Positions 1 to 12,200 of a DNA stretch of 64,000 nt are shown piece after piece. The notes under the pieces were generated by a model, which worked only from the letters and a program-made list of their open reading frames with translations, had not been told where the DNA came from and did no database searches. Positions within the stretch are counted from its first letter, which is position 1; each line of letters opens with the position of its first letter. Both the position numbers and the translations under genes were made by a program. Source of the DNA: Protopterus annectens (taxonomy: Eukaryota > Chordata > Ceratodontiformes > Protopteridae); the NCBI RefSeq assembly GCF_019279795.1, contig NC_056730.1, forward strand, positions 608,196,198 through 608,260,197, written 5' to 3'.

Positions 1-1070
1 CCCAAAATGGCCAATGAAACCACAGTTTCAAGTCAGTAACCACTCCCACAGGGGCAGGCAGGCTGCTCAATGTTTTTCACTGCCACTGATCAACAGACAG
101 ACTTCCCTTTAGCCCAAGCAAAAAATGGCCTCCAAGAAACTTACAAACAGTTCAAGAACAGCAAGCCTGTAACTGAACTTTTTTAAATCTCAGAAAAGTG
201 GGAAAAAAGCAAGATTTTTTGTTTTTGTTTTTTCAGAGATAGCAGAGGTTCACAAGTATCAGCAAGTTATAACAGTGCAGTAAATGACCCCACACAAGAG
301 TGCTAGGCCAAAGACAGATAAAATGTAAGTTTTGAGAAAAAACGATTTTAAAAATAAGTGCAAACAGGAAATTCAGTAAACAGCTCTAGGTTGTGCTCTA
401 AATACAGTTACTAATGCAGAAATCAAGTTTAACAAGCCAGAAAATGCTCAAAATAGGCGGCTATGCAGAAAAACTTAGCAAATAAACAGAGGAAAAATAC
501 TTAAAATCTCAAAAGTGGCTCCTTTCTTCTCTCAGCATTTTCTCCTCTTGGTGGGTGCTTCACCAACAGCCAACAAGCCTGAAAAGATGCCAAAACCACA
601 AGGCAACCAGGTTTTAAGAGAGGAAGATGAAGGAGTTTGGAACTGACCCAAAATGGCCAATAAAACTACAGTTTCAAGTCAGTAACCACTCCCACAGGGG
701 CAGGCAGGCTGCTCAATGTTTTTCACTGCCACTGATCAACAGAGAGACTTTCCTTTAGCCCAAGCAAAAAATGGTCTCCAAGAAACTTACAAACAGTTCA
801 AGAACAGCAAGCCTGTAACTGAACTTTTTTAAATCTCAGAAAAGTGGGGAAAAAACAAGATTTTTTTGTTTTTTTGTTTTTTTCAGAGATAGCAGAGGTT
901 CAAAAGTATCAACAAGTTATAACAGTGCAGTAAATGACCCCACACAAGAGTGCTAGGCCAAAGACAGTTAAAATGCAAGTTTTGAGAAAAAAAACGATTT
1001 TAAAAATAAGTGCAAACAGGAAATTCAGTAAACAGCTCTAGGTTGTGCTCTAAATACAGTTACTAATGCA
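1..1070. repeat. 646-bp tandem repeat, about 1.65 copies
   Basis: The sequence starting at 1 is repeated from 647 with very few substitutions. The second copy contains longer T-runs near 860-890 and stops at 1070 just after CTAATGCA, the counterpart of position 418. The left copy begins exactly at the window edge, so more copies may lie outside. There is no coding signal. High identity suggests a recent tandem duplication or a young satellite; which one cannot be decided here. Confidence 0.9.
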
Positions 1071-1948
1071 TCCATTTTTATTTATGTGCATGGGTCAATA
1101 AAGTGATGATTAAGTTTTATTAAATCAATAAAAAAATATGTGTTAAAAATTCTCTTCATGAAATAATCACATTTTAATCATCTCAGTACATCTTCAATGT
1201 TTAGCCTCCTCTACGTCTTATTTCTGCATTAATCACATTATACGAGTACATTTTCTACATTTAATTTCCCCAGCATCTTAATTGTTTCGATACAATTGCC
1301 CTCACTTTGTATTAGCTTTCTACGTGTGTCATTCACTAGATTTGCCTACAGGCAATACACTTTATTTAAATTGTGTGCTTGAGGTTCTGGCCACATTTTC
1401 TTTGCTGCTAACACTTCTGCTGGGCACAAAAAGATACTGATAAGTGTCTAGGCTTGCTTAGCAGCATGCATATACAGTAAGCACTACTACTCATCATGCT
1501 AACATGCTTAAATCATATAGGCTTCAGATTCAGATTCTGATGAAGTCCATGATACCTGGATAAAAGCGCTCAAGTTTGTGAATAAAAGTGTGAAGCTATG
1601 AAGTTTCCTGTTCCTGTTCTTAGTTGGAATTGTCTTGTGGTTTTGTTCTTAGTGCAAAGTATATATGCTTATTAATGAATCCTAGGGAGATCCGACCCAG
1701 TTCAATAAAGCCTGCATGATCCTTGTACACTGTGTGAGTATCACTCCGTGGCGCGCACATGGTAGCATACTGTTTTGGATTCAGTTAGTGGCTCTACATG
1801 GAGTGTAGAGCCACACAAACAAGATAAACACTATGGCTTGCTAATTACAGCATAAGCAGCTGAACTGTATGCTAATCAACCAATCCAAGATGTAGGAGCT
1901 ATTCAACAAACTGTAAAGCAACTGTGTAGACTCAGTGCTGGTTTTACT
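1071..1948. other. Gene-free stretch with one hammerhead-like motif
   Basis: AT-rich DNA without a credible ORF. The one structured item is a CTGATGA-containing stem at 1537-1572, listed separately. The last 150 bp may be 5' sequence of the Harbinger remnant that follows, but no terminal inverted repeat could be placed. Confidence 0.5.
1537..1572 (+). ncRNA. Hammerhead-ribozyme-like core, degenerate
   Basis: CTGATGA is followed by AG, then TCCA and TGGA that can pair around a 7-nt loop, then TAAAAGCGC where a hammerhead would have GAAA. This is the order CUGAUGA, helix II, GAAA-like, helix III expected for hammerheads, which are known in Penelope-like elements. The GAAA box is altered and helices I and III are not evident, so catalysis is unlikely. 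It may mark the 3' end of an otherwise lost PLE. Confidence 0.35.
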
Positions 1949-2972
1949 GTGAATTCCAATACTTATTACAGTCTGCATAACATGGAAATTGTACAGCACT
2001 ACAAGGTGGATAGAGATACACTACAGGAACTCTGTAACCGCTGTCATCTTCAACTCAGACCCAGAGGCAACCAAGGGGAACCCATACCAGTGGATACAAA
2101 GGTATGTGTAGCACTTAGAATTTTAGCCAAAGGAAACTTTCAGAGACCAACAAGGGACATGCTAGGGCTTGTCACAGGATTCAGCATCCAAGATCCTCCA
2201 TCAGTTCCTGAATGCTATGCTACAGCATGCCAGTGACCACATATATTTCCCCATATTCCAGTGGACAGGGCCACAAATATGCAAGAGTTCTACTCTGTAG
2301 CACACTACCCTGAAGTACTGGGTGCCATAGATTGCATACATATAGAAATTAAGACATCACCTGAGAAACAGGGAAGGCTATACATAAAGAGAAAGGGCCT
2401 CCACTCTATTAACTGCCAAGTCATGTGTAATGCCAAGGGAATCATCTTGAATGTGTGTGCTAGCAAACCAAGCAGTTACCATGCCTCACATATCTGGCAT
2501 ACCTCCCAACTCTATCAGATGTTCACCGAGGGCTATCCAACAGGGTCATTATGGCAGGTTATGTACTGGAATCATGGCTAATGATATCCATCAGAAATGC
2601 ACACACACCTACTGAAGAACACCATAATGAGGCATACACCTAAACCAGAAATATCACAGAGCATGTGTTTGGGCTGCTGAAGTCAAAGTTCCATGCCTAG
2701 ATACATATAGGGGAGCCCTGCAGTACAATATATGTACATGCACTGAAATATTCACTGTATGTTCCATGCTACACAACATCATTCTGAGAAAATAGCTTTG
2801 GCAGGATCAAGAAGGGGAAGGGGTACACACCCCACCACCAATGGCAAGGTCATCACAGCCACATGCAGGTGCGGAGTCAGAGGGGGAACCAGCAGCTGCT
2901 GTGGGTATAGGCAGGCATAGGCATGCTCAATATGCCCTTGCATTGGCTAAGTGGCAATGCATAGCACACTGA
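1949..2972 (+). pseudogene. PIF/Harbinger transposase remnant (HARBI1-like)
   Basis: HARBI1-family DDE transposases cut and paste PIF/Harbinger DNA transposons. This copy is recognisable throughout by alignment to the better copy at 28447-29600. The N-terminal part has MEIVQHYKVDRDTLQEL and the RGNQGEPIPV motif. The first catalytic Asp is kept in GAIDCIHIEIK (about 2318-2350), while the second Asp region is altered (WQVMYW instead of GDAGY). The catalytic Glu context TEHVFGLL is still visible near 2656-2680, and the C terminus ends AQYALALAKWQCIAH with a TGA at 2970. Stops and frameshifts occur near 2190-2260 and after 2540. It is a dead copy of the family at 28 kb. Family confidence is high; terminal repeats were not found. 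Confidence 0.85.
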
Positions 2973-3069
2973 CTCATCACTTAATAGGCTAAAACCTTCC
3001 TCCTACACACATACATATAATAACATTGATCTGCCCCAAATTATATTATAGAGGGTATTTCCTTACTGG

Positions 3070-3624
3070 TGGAAGTTAAATCCCAATTTTCGCCAAATGA
3101 ATTCATACTTAAAAGACTCATGGGACTTTTTAAATAGTATCAGGGAATATACTTTAGTTACAACTTTTGATCTCACCACACAAGTGATGTTTAGTCTTGA
3201 TGTGTTTCTCTTTTCACCTGTATTCCCCACTTTGAAGGAGTAGAACAAGTTAGAAAATAAATTTTCCACATTCAGTATTTCTGAAAGTAATTCTATTGTG
3301 AATTAATAGATGTTTTATTAAACAACAATTTTTTTGTATTCAACAAAAAAAATATACAAACAAATTTGGGGGATAGCAATGGGGTCCCCTGCAGCACCAT
3401 CCTTTGCGAACATTGTGATGGGTCATTGGGAGTGTACTGTGCTGGAACCACTAGTTATTGAATACCAGATTACATTTTTTAAGAGATTTATTGATGACTT
3501 GTTTTTTGTCATGGTTGGGGATGTACAAAAAGTGCAAAGTTTTGTTGATACCCTTAACTCCAGATCAGGATACTTAAAATTTGTCCTGGGGGATGTGGGA
3601 CCAAAAGTCCATTTTTTTATGTGA
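3070..3624 (+). pseudogene. PLE1 reverse transcriptase fragment
   Basis: RT motif A is recognisable as LVTTFDLT near 3158-3180. It is followed by an out-of-frame stretch and then IYKQIWGIAMGSPAAPSFAN (from about 3350), the PLE motif B region. RFIDDLFFV (about 3484-3512) is the catalytic xxDD box, here with Ile in place of the usual Val. The downstream FVDTLNSRSGYLKFVL block is the usual connection to the thumb. It ends at a stop near 3622. The upstream part of RT and the N terminus are absent, and the segments around 3230-3330 are not translatable, so it is non-functional. Confidence 0.85.
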
Positions 3625-3825
3625 TTCTTGAATGGGATGTTAAGCTTCACAAGTTAGTTAGTAGGATTTTTCAGGAAAGAAACTTTCACCAACAGTTACT
3701 TGCTTTATACCAGCATGCACATTTGTTACATGAAGAATAATATTCCAGAAGGATAGCTCATAAGAGCCAGTTGAATGACAAGTGAAATGGGTGACTTTTT
3801 GAAGGAAATATAATTTATCACTACC

Positions 3826-4605
3826 TTGTTTGTTGAAAGAGGGTATAGTAAGATTCTGTTGAAAGAGCAGGCTGAATATGTCATACAGAAGAGGGAGAGT
3901 CTCTTTTCAGCCATCCTTGAGCATGGGTTTTCCAACATCAACATAAAACAGAACCATGACAGGAACACATCTGATGCTGGTAATTATTTGTGTTTGGATA
4001 TGTCAGTAGATAGTGATATTATCAGAAACATTATTTCTGACAACTGGAAAATTTTAGAGGGAAACAAAAATTTACAATCCATTGTGGGGACCCAACCAAG
4101 ATTCGTATATAGAAATCAAAATAATTTAAAAAATATTTTAGAAAGAGAGAGAAACAAACTCGTTCAGTGTCCCAATATCACACAAAAAAGATGGGGCATG
4201 TACAAGTGTGGGAAATGTAACATATGTAGATACATTTCTGAAGGTCCCTTAGTCAATTTAGAGCATTTGCCTTACACTTTGAAAATTCCAGGGCACTTTA
4301 ACTGTAAGAGTAAAGGAGTTGTATACCTTGGCATGTTGGAATATTGTAGTTCATTCTGTATTGCCATGCCTACAATAGCCCAATGCACTAGAATAAAGGA
4401 ACATTATTATAATATTAGAAAACAAGACAAGACAAATGCTTTTTACAAGCATACTACCACCTGTCCCATGTACAAAACATTTTTGTTTTCTGTGCTGGAG
4501 CAAGGAATTCATGATTTTAAGAGTGGCAATTTCAAAACAAATCTTGAACAAAAGGAGGCTTTCTGGCAAATCAGATTAAATTCAGATAAAAAAAACCTGG
4601 TATAA
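3826..4605 (+). pseudogene. PLE1 C-terminal GIY-YIG endonuclease segment
   Basis: An open segment of 259 codons. It starts in the linker (FVERGYSKILLKEQ, typical of the region after the RT thumb). It then runs through the Cys cluster CGKCNICRYI (about residues 126-135) and NCKSKGVVYLGMLEYC, the position of the GIY-YIG motifs, to RIKEHYYNIR, equivalent to the R-x3-EH segment of the nuclease. The first GIY residue is replaced (VVYLG), so cleavage is doubtful. The ATG is only the first Met of an internal fragment, not a native start. The role in the intact family is target DNA nicking to prime reverse transcription. Confidence 0.8.
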
Positions 4606-4782
4606 ATGATGCTGTTAACATTAAATGTTTTTTGAAAGACCATAGAGTCTATATAAGGAAATAACTTCCTGAGCTTTGAAATTTTATTGATTAATTGTGT
4701 AACTGTTTAAGTGGAAAGATTATTGGTGCAGAGGCATTTCAAAACTGTTTTTAAATGTGATGTAGAGAATGTACATTTTATT

Positions 4783-4830
4783 CTGAAGAAGTTTGGTTAC
4801 GAAAGCGTGTATTAAATGTTTTTATTACGC
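4783..4830 (+). ncRNA. Hammerhead-like motif at PLE1 3' end
   Basis: CTGAAGAAG is followed after a short stem-like segment by TACGAAAGCG and, 20 nt later, by CGCTAA, which could form helix III with GCG. The GAAA box is intact but CTGATGA has become CTGAAGA. Location at the 3' end of a PLE fits the known association of hammerheads with PLE terminal repeats. Activity is not implied. Confidence 0.35.
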
Positions 4831-4850
4831 TAACATCGTGTGGATTTCAC

Positions 4851-6839
4851 TCTGTTCTTCTGCATCCTCCAGTCTTGTTTTTTGGTTCCTGTGGTTATCC
4901 AAGAGTATTTCTATGTTTTACGTACTTTTCCCGTTTATTTATTTTTTGCTCAGTGTTTGCATAGTGCGCTGCTTAGCGCAAACAAGGGAGAAACATAATG
5001 AATGTCAGGTTTGGCTGTGCTTATCTAGTTTGTGTGACGCTTAGCAGTGTGCAAGCCTGGAGCTACTGGCCCACACAAGAAGCAGACAGGGCATCTGTAA
5101 AAGTGAAAAGGTGAAAAAGGATACATTGCTGCAGTTTTTGCTTTCTATCATGCAACCCCATTAAGTGATGTTGCACAGCAGTTAGCAAGATTCCCCAACA
5201 CCAGCAGCCATTGAGCACCTGCAGACAGGATGCAGACAGTCAATAACTGAAAATAGATACATTCATTTAATTCTATTGGGCACCCTGCAAACATGCTAAA
5301 TGTTGCTGCATGGTGGTTAACACAGAGAATTTAAGAATGTAGGAAATTATGGAGGCATTCTGTTGCTACTCCTGTGGCAGCAAGTGTAAGTGTAGGACTA
5401 GAATGTAGATAGGCTTGGGTCCTAGTACAGGATATGCAACCTGTTTTTACTGCTGTGACAGTTCAGTTTATAACAATGAACTGAAAAATATACAAATACA
5501 ATTTCAACATTCTTGTAGCTACAGATGTAAGTGTAGGGCTATCATACACAATATTCTAGGTTCTAATGCAGAATGTTCCAGACATTTTTACTGTTGTTCC
5601 ATTTCCCATTATATTCACTCTCACTTATAACAATTTAGATAGTGAAGCTGCTATGAATTATATGTATGAGGGAAAAGACACCCTGATTGTGTTTTCAGAT
5701 ACGTGACAGAGAGTATACTGTCTAATATATTTCTGTAAGTATAATTCTGCTATCTAGACTTGGATGGCCTTCACAATTAAATAAGACACAGACACAACTG
5801 GATCTATATACAAGAGCCTTGTCAGGTCACACACATACTTGTATAACACCTCAGTCTATCAGCTGTATTAATGAATGATTACTGACTATATCTAAACAGT
5901 ACTTCTTTGGTGGCAAAGATGGAACGTCATCACTGTGGAAAAAAAAAATTTTGTCCCTTATGCCTAGGTTTGAATCCCCCACTTTAAAAATCAATTTTAT
6001 CAGTGTATAAACCCAAAAACAAATGTGTATCATCATGACTTTTATGCCCCCTGTGCATTTCTGCAAACTTAACTCACCTAACAGTTATATTCCAATTTTC
6101 AGTACATATTTCCAAGCTACAGCAGCAAACATCCCTCAAACTAAGGTCAAGTGTCAGATTAACCTTCAAATTTAAAATATGTAGCAGCTCTGTAAATATG
6201 ATAATAAGAGTATTTGTAATAAAAATAGAAAGCTAAATATAGGCAAGACTGTAATGCATAATGCACTTCTGTTCTTTTCCTGTTCTTTTCAAAACTAATG
6301 CCAAAATAGAGTTTAATCGCTAGGCTTATGCTAATCAAATGGAGACACTGAGGTCAGCAAGTGCTATGTATGCAACACAAGAAATATATTATTGTAGCTT
6401 TAAAAGCTAAAGCTATATTGTTGTTTTTTTATACAGTTGTAACAAACTGAACATGCATATCCTAACTGTAAAAGCAAGTATACCTGCATTAGTTTGTAGC
6501 ACAAACCAACTTTAGGAATCAAAATATAAGACTGTAGTCAGAGGTTGTCAGTCCAAATATCATGACTAACCACTATACAATACTGCATTTTTTTAAATAA
6601 TATTACATAAAATTAAATTCTATACAAGTGGTATAAATGGCCTGTTGTTAAATGTAATCTCTATAACTGGACCACTCATACGTGCAATATATGCACATTT
6701 CAAAGATTACTTTCAGCAATCTGTAGTTATAGTGTGTAGTTTTTAGAACTTATACTTAAATGCAATACTTCAGATAAAATAATTGTATAATTGTGTTAAT
6801 GCACTGTATGTCACATATGATGGTACTAATTTTATCTTT
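4851..6839. other. Gene-free stretch; one partial 130-bp duplication
   Basis: No credible coding region. Two related segments of about 130 bp occur at about 5345-5460 and 5505-5600. Each contains a GTAAGTGTAGG motif followed about 35-40 nt later by a TAGG-TTCTA-like motif, then CAGAATG/CAGGATATG, then TTTTTACTG. A short GCGCTGCTTAGCGC palindrome-like stretch at 4968-4981 resembles the Harbinger subterminal motifs seen elsewhere in the window. Confidence 0.5.
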
Positions 6840-8030
6840 TTTCCCTCTCACCCCAACCCTTATCTCATTTTTTTATTTTCTACTATATGTCATCAAAATG
6901 TCTCCATGTCATCCATCTGTGGCAAATCACTGAATGCTTCATGGCACAGCACATTAGGGCAGCCAAGGTGGGTCAGCTTGCCTCAGTCCAGCAGCAGCTG
7001 CAGTACCTATGCCAAGCACATCGGGGACCCAACCTGGCAGCACTGCTTCTGCTGCCCCTGCACTACCTGCACCATCAGGTAGTACTGCTCCAGCAGCTGG
7101 TGCTGTGGTACTCTCCTGGAGTAGTGGTGGAGGTAGGGATTTCATCACATGCCAGGAGATGCCAAGGTTGGTGCATAAGGTTGTGCACCACACTCCATTG
7201 GTGGATGCCTATGCTGGATGGAAAGAGTGCTGTCCCTCATGGTATGTAGGAGAAGACATCAAACACTCCAGCTGCCAGTGGAGTAGCAGAACAGTGATAA
7301 CAGTCCAGTGGGTGAGGACTAGATTTGCACTGTCTCCATGTTTGATGGACACGAGCTTGGGTTGTCCTCTCTCTTGCCCCAATCATGGCATCCTCCAATC
7401 TTTTGTGTCCCTCACCATCCATGTGTCTTGTCTTGTTTGTCATTTGTTTGCATTTGCTTTCTCACCTACCAAACTTACCTTACCCAGAAATACCACCATC
7501 CCTTACCCAACATTATTCTCTTACTGAATTAAAAAAATGGGCACCTGTCCCACAAAAAAGATACTATTCCATACATAGCTTTCCATTTCCCACACATGTT
7601 TTCTTGACACACTTGATTCAGTCCAGCTGGCTATACAACCTGATTATGTTGTTGTCACCCTTCTTTCTGGAGGTGACAGTCCAAATTCAGCTAATATTCT
7701 TTTTCAGTTTACACTATATCAGAAATGGACAGATATGCTTCTTTCCTACCTTCCTCCTGCACATTCCTGCATTGCTTTCCCTTTGTTCTTCCCCTGCTTG
7801 CTGCCCATTTCACCACTTTCCTATCTCCCCATTTTAACACCTATAATCTGGTCAAAAAATAGAATCATACACAACACACATAAGTATCACAAAAATCAAT
7901 GGATCCCTTCCCTTTTTGGCATTTATGTTTGCACAGACTTTGGTATCATGCACCAATGCCAAGTGACAGTGAGTGGCTCTGCAATGCTGCAGTTACCCCC
8001 ACTCAGTGTTGCTTAACCCCACTGTATTGT
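6840..8030 (+). mobile_element. Harbinger-family block, Myb-ORF 3' exon and downstream (copy 1)
   Basis: This block aligns by eye with 10200-11330 (plus) and 44240-44770 (minus). The first part encodes an Ala/Pro/Ser/Gly-rich tail (about 7009-7130: TSGTQPGSTASAAPALPAPS) of the type found at the C terminus of Harbinger Myb-like accessory proteins. The Gln-rich stretch VQQQLQYLCQAH lies upstream in another frame. Shared landmarks downstream are AAAATGGGCA (7546-7555), CATACATAGCT (7572-7582), a CCTGCACATTCCTGC segment (about 7756) and TCTGGTCAAAAAATAGAA (about 7847). It is broken by frameshifts. The Myb domain itself is not preserved here. Confidence 0.6.
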
Positions 8031-8659
8031 ATCAACACACAGTAACACATGCTGAATATACTATAAAGAATAATGTCATTGGATTATCACTGTTTATTTA
8101 AAAGTATGGGATACACCTAGATTTGAACCCAGTATCATCTGGGCTTAAAAAGAAATGTGTTAATGCATTTACACCTGCTGCTGCTAAGCAGCAGATGTGT
8201 TTCATATACTCAGTACTAGCTCTTAGAATTTTAGCAATGAACCTCGTGTTTCTGCACTGCTTAACTATGTGCAGACAGGGAAAGTAATGGGAATGTGTAT
8301 CTCACATGTGTACTTTGCCTACCATCAAGCAAACCTGCTGCTGGCCATTGCACTGTGCAAAGGAAATATTAAAATACATTAGTGCTCTTTACTGTCCATT
8401 TACTCTTCATGCCATGAAACTACACGTGTAAACATAAACTGAAGGCCTTATCTAACAATATGTCACATATTTACAATGCAGCCGTGTGTTACCCCCCCCC
8501 CCCATACACTACAACACTGGTTTGTCAGTACTTTTTCACAAATACATCAACTACACTGCATAAATTAATAACAAATGTTTGACTTGCAATGCACATCAAT
8601 CTGGTAACATGCAGAACTAGAATGATCTTCACAGTTGAACATGCCTACACATCCATCAA
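8031..8659. other. Gene-free stretch with a 12-C run
   Basis: No gene seen. A run of 12 C residues lies at 8492-8503. Confidence 0.5.
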
Positions 8660-9118
8660 CTGACCCTGCAAACTATTGACCCATACGTTTAACCAGCCTT
8701 ATCTGCAAGGCTATGGAAAGAATTATCATGGACCTTATCCACGAGGACATAGGTGACTTTCAAACTCTTGACCTGACTCAGTTTGGTTTTGTCAAGGGTA
8801 GATCTTGCTTATTAAACATAGTGGGCTTCTTTGAGAATGTCACCAAAGGCCTGGATGAGGGAAAAACAGTATATAACATCTATGTTGATTTAGCCAAGGC
8901 CTTTGACACAATCCCCCATTCAGGTATCATAGAAGAACTCTCCCATCTGGGGATCAACTCATACATTACTAGATGGATAGCCAGATGGCTCACCGACAGA
9001 ATGCACACTGTCAAAGTTGAGGAGCTCACTTCTACCAGTAGACCAGTTACCAGTGGAATACCACAAGGATCTGTGCTGGACCCGCTACTGTTTGGAATCT
9101 AGTTCTCTGAATTCCACG
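8660..9118 (+). pseudogene. CR1-type LINE fragment A: reverse transcriptase palm
   Basis: Truncated at both ends. The reading begins with the motif equivalent to DPANYxPIRLTSLICKAMER (stop near 8680), then FGFVKGRSCLLN, motif A YVDLAKAFDTIPHSG (about 8882-8926) and motif B SGIPQGSVLDPLLFGI (about 9052-9100). It ends shortly afterwards with FSEF. Compared with the copy at 57.57-60.5 kb it covers only about 150 residues of ORF2. The FADD catalytic box and everything downstream are absent. RT in this family reverse-transcribes the LINE RNA at the target nick. Confidence 0.85.
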
Positions 9119-10199
9119 TGAAGGTAGAAAGATTATAACTGCATGCTTTATTGCTGGTGGAACAGTGCCTGAGGTGAAAAAGAAGGTAAAAATTTGAGTA
9201 AGGGGTTTAACAAATTTGTCAGCTGCAAGCATTAGGAAGGCTGGATGAAGATTACTGGATCTTGAAGCTTGCTGGATTTACATCCTGAGAAGTAGGGAGT
9301 TGGTCTGTTTTACTGAAATTTCATGGAAGTGAAAGGTTACTTTATAATAGGCAAAACGGTCTAAATCAGTGGATGAAGGTTCTTGTTCTTCATTGGTGGT
9401 AGTGTAAGTTGTTGAAAAGCTTTTAGTTATGTTGGTTATGATGGACTGCAAAAGTATATTGGGTCTCAATACAAGGCTGATGCTTGGAATGGCTTGGCCA
9501 AGGCCATCTCCAGTGCAACTGACATTCTATACACTGGAAAACAATGTTGTCACCATTATAGTAACATGAAGAGACACAAGCAGAACCTCCCAAGCAGGCA
9601 GAATTTAAAACTGAAAACTCCCCTGAGTTGTGTAAGTATAGTGATCCATCACTAGCTAACACAATACCATGCACTGGCCAGGCAATACACTTCTTTATTA
9701 TACTTCATATTTTTCTCTTTTGTGTTCTTTATAGCTGCTAAAGACATTACTATGAGCAATGAGTCACATCGGGAATGACTGGCACACCTGAGAGAGGTAC
9801 AGGTTAAGTATGGATCAGCTATGAAAGTAAGCAAGATCATTGTACATCTGCAATGTCATTAATCTCACCATATTTTGGGCATCAATCAATTTTAGCTTGA
9901 GACACACACAACTGAGTAGGCATAACTAACCTTTAAATCAAGCATACATGCCTGCTACAATAGCTCTTGATCATTGCAATAGGTAATGAGTAAATCAACT
10001 TAGCTGTTTGTGGGAACAATTTCCAGCAGCAGCATATCATTTTCATTACTGGATATTATCGAAAAAATATTTACTGCAATATTAAATTACATTAAATATT
10101 CCATTTTTGTGAATGGATGTATACACTTGGAATGCATATATACAATATGCCATAGTCACCTGTTTCTATATTAATTATAATAACACTGAGATTGATGTA
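9119..10199. other. Gene-free stretch
   Basis: AT-rich sequence without a recognisable gene, LINE, SINE or satellite. ORFs here are short and unlike any family I know. Confidence 0.5.
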
Positions 10200-11330
10200 T
10201 TTTATTAATCTGGCATGACATTGATGTTACTATTTATGATTTCTCTCCCCAACCCTATAAATCCGTTGTTTTATTCTGTGTGGAAACATTGCAGGTGCAT
10301 CACAAATGACCATCAGCATATTGAGCTATACGGACCACTGGGGATAGGTAGCTGTGGTGGCACCACATCAGGCAGCATGGACATCCAGCACATCAACTCC
10401 TGTACCACCTGTTTCAAGTGCACCAGGTAGCTCTTCCTTGGTGCTGTGGCATCCACTGGGAGTAGTACTAATGGAGGTAGCAATTTTATCACTTGTCAAG
10501 AACTGACAGAGCAGGTAGAGGACATCATGGGGAGAGTCATCAATGCCCGAAATGGCAAAGTAGAAAAGGTCCTGCATTGAACTGCAAAGCTGATTCCTCA
10601 TCCAGCACTGACCCATGTATCTGTGACGTGAGACAGTGATGACAGTTCTACAGCTGAGGACTAGATTCTCATTGTGCTCATGTTGGATGTGAATATACTT
10701 CCAATTTCCCCTACCCATCCCCAATCATGGCATCCCCAACCTTTTGTGTCCATCACCATCCCTGTTTGTCTTGTATGTACTCTTTTATTCTTAAACATCT
10801 TCTCCAACAGTCTTGTCGCTACAAAAAAAAAAACTGAAAAATGTATACTTGAGCCACAATATAATTATGCCCCATACATAGCTCTCCGCTTTACCTAAGG
10901 GTCTGCTTGACACACTTGATTTGTTCCAACTGGCCATACAACAGTATTCAGTTTTTGTCACCCAGTCCCAATATGGTGACTATTCAAATTCATCAATTTC
11001 TTGTTATAAGTATGCCTTTATTTTATTGAATAGCTAAGGTGTTCTCCCACCTCCATCCTGCACATTTCTTTATTCTTTCCCTGTGTCCTACCCTCTGCTT
11101 GCCTTCATTTTCACCACTGACCTATCAACACTTTTTTTCACATGTTTAGTCTGGTCAAAAAATAGAATGACATACACAATACATAGCCAGAGATGGCCCA
11201 TAAAAAAACTCTTCAGTTTTTGTCCTCCGTATTTGTGCAATGCCAAGCATCATGCAACGATACTGAGTGATGTTAAATGTCAATTTGTGTTTGATGGGAA
11301 AGAAAAATGAAGATTTGAATGTGCTTAGCT
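10200..11330 (+). mobile_element. Harbinger-family block, Myb-ORF 3' exon and downstream (copy 2)
   Basis: Second copy of the 6.84-8.03 kb block. A splice-acceptor-like ATTGCAG precedes the coding-like stretch at about 10290. A Ser/Thr/Pro-rich tail is readable at 10395-10440 (STPVPPVSSAPGSS). The downstream landmarks are shared in the same order: TCTTGT-rich tract, ATGCCCCATACATAGCTCTC (about 10867), GCTTGACACACTTGAT, CATCCTGCACATTTC (about 11053) and TCTGGTCAAAAAATAGAAT (about 11151). Frameshifts and stops make it non-coding now. Confidence 0.6.
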
Positions 11331-12200
11331 CTGCCGCACTACAGAAATACAGACTGACGGGACTATTATGATGCAGTTACTCAACGTATTTATTAGTCTA
11401 CTGGATATAATGTATACCTTATAGAATGTTTCAATTGTCATTACTGTGATGAAGCCTGATACATACATACATTCTCCCTTGATTTACTCTTTTGTCACTG
11501 TCCTTTAAATGTGTAATTTTAACTTTGGGAAGTATGAACTCCTGTGTAGTATGCTCATGTCTGGAGACTGCTTTTTACATAGTCTAAAGGGTTCGAATCA
11601 GAAGTATGTCAAACATAATGTATTGTTTTGTTTTTATATTACCATTGCATCTGTAATTGTTGGATACAAATATTATTAACCCGCCATTATTTTGTTTATG
11701 CCTTAATTATGCTTCTACTTTCTTACACCTGCTTGCTCTATATTGGAACTATTTTATTGTACAGAACATGGCAACATTAATATGATGACAAACCTCAGAC
11801 TGCAACACTACATCTTGGCCAGAAATGGCATAGAAACAAAATGTTTTTAAATCTTTCTCCCTGTTTTTCTCTCTCTCTCTCTCTACCCCCTTCTGTGCCA
11901 TTGATCTTTGTCCTCTGCATTTGCTTCATACCTGGCACTGAGCAGGAATTCTGAGTCATGGTAAATGGCAGTTCACGTCTTATGACAAGAACTGGTAATT
12001 TTTGCCTTTGTCGGCATTAGTCTGCTTCTCCTGATGCCACTGTATTTAACCGCACTGCATTATGGAAATAAACACTGATAGTACTATGAGTTTACACTTA
12101 GCATCATATGTTGAACAGCATGCAGAGTTGTACACCATATAGAATGTTTCAGTTGTAACTACTGTTATGAAGTATGCTACGCACACTGCTTTATAGAGTT
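11330..12200 (+). repeat. Two diverged copies of a 150-bp segment
   Basis: About 11330-11480 and about 12045-12190 share CGCACT...GAAATA.A.ACTGA near their start and TATAGAATGTTTCA.TTGT...ACTGT.ATGAAG near their end. A (CT)n tract lies between them at 11867-11884. They may be parts of a larger duplicated repeat continuing the Harbinger-related block at 10.2-11.3 kb. Confidence 0.5.

Larger units (their letters stand above)
3060..4850 (+). mobile_element. Penelope-like retroelement, 5'-truncated (PLE1)
   Basis: PLEs encode a reverse transcriptase related to telomerase, fused to a C-terminal GIY-YIG endonuclease. Here the 5' half is missing. Pieces of the RT lie at 3070-3624, the thumb/linker is degenerate at 3625-3825, and a 259-codon open segment carries the linker and endonuclease. 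The 3' terminus carries a hammerhead-like motif. A diverged relative, PLE2, lies at 19.85-23.06 kb in the same orientation. Confidence 0.85.
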
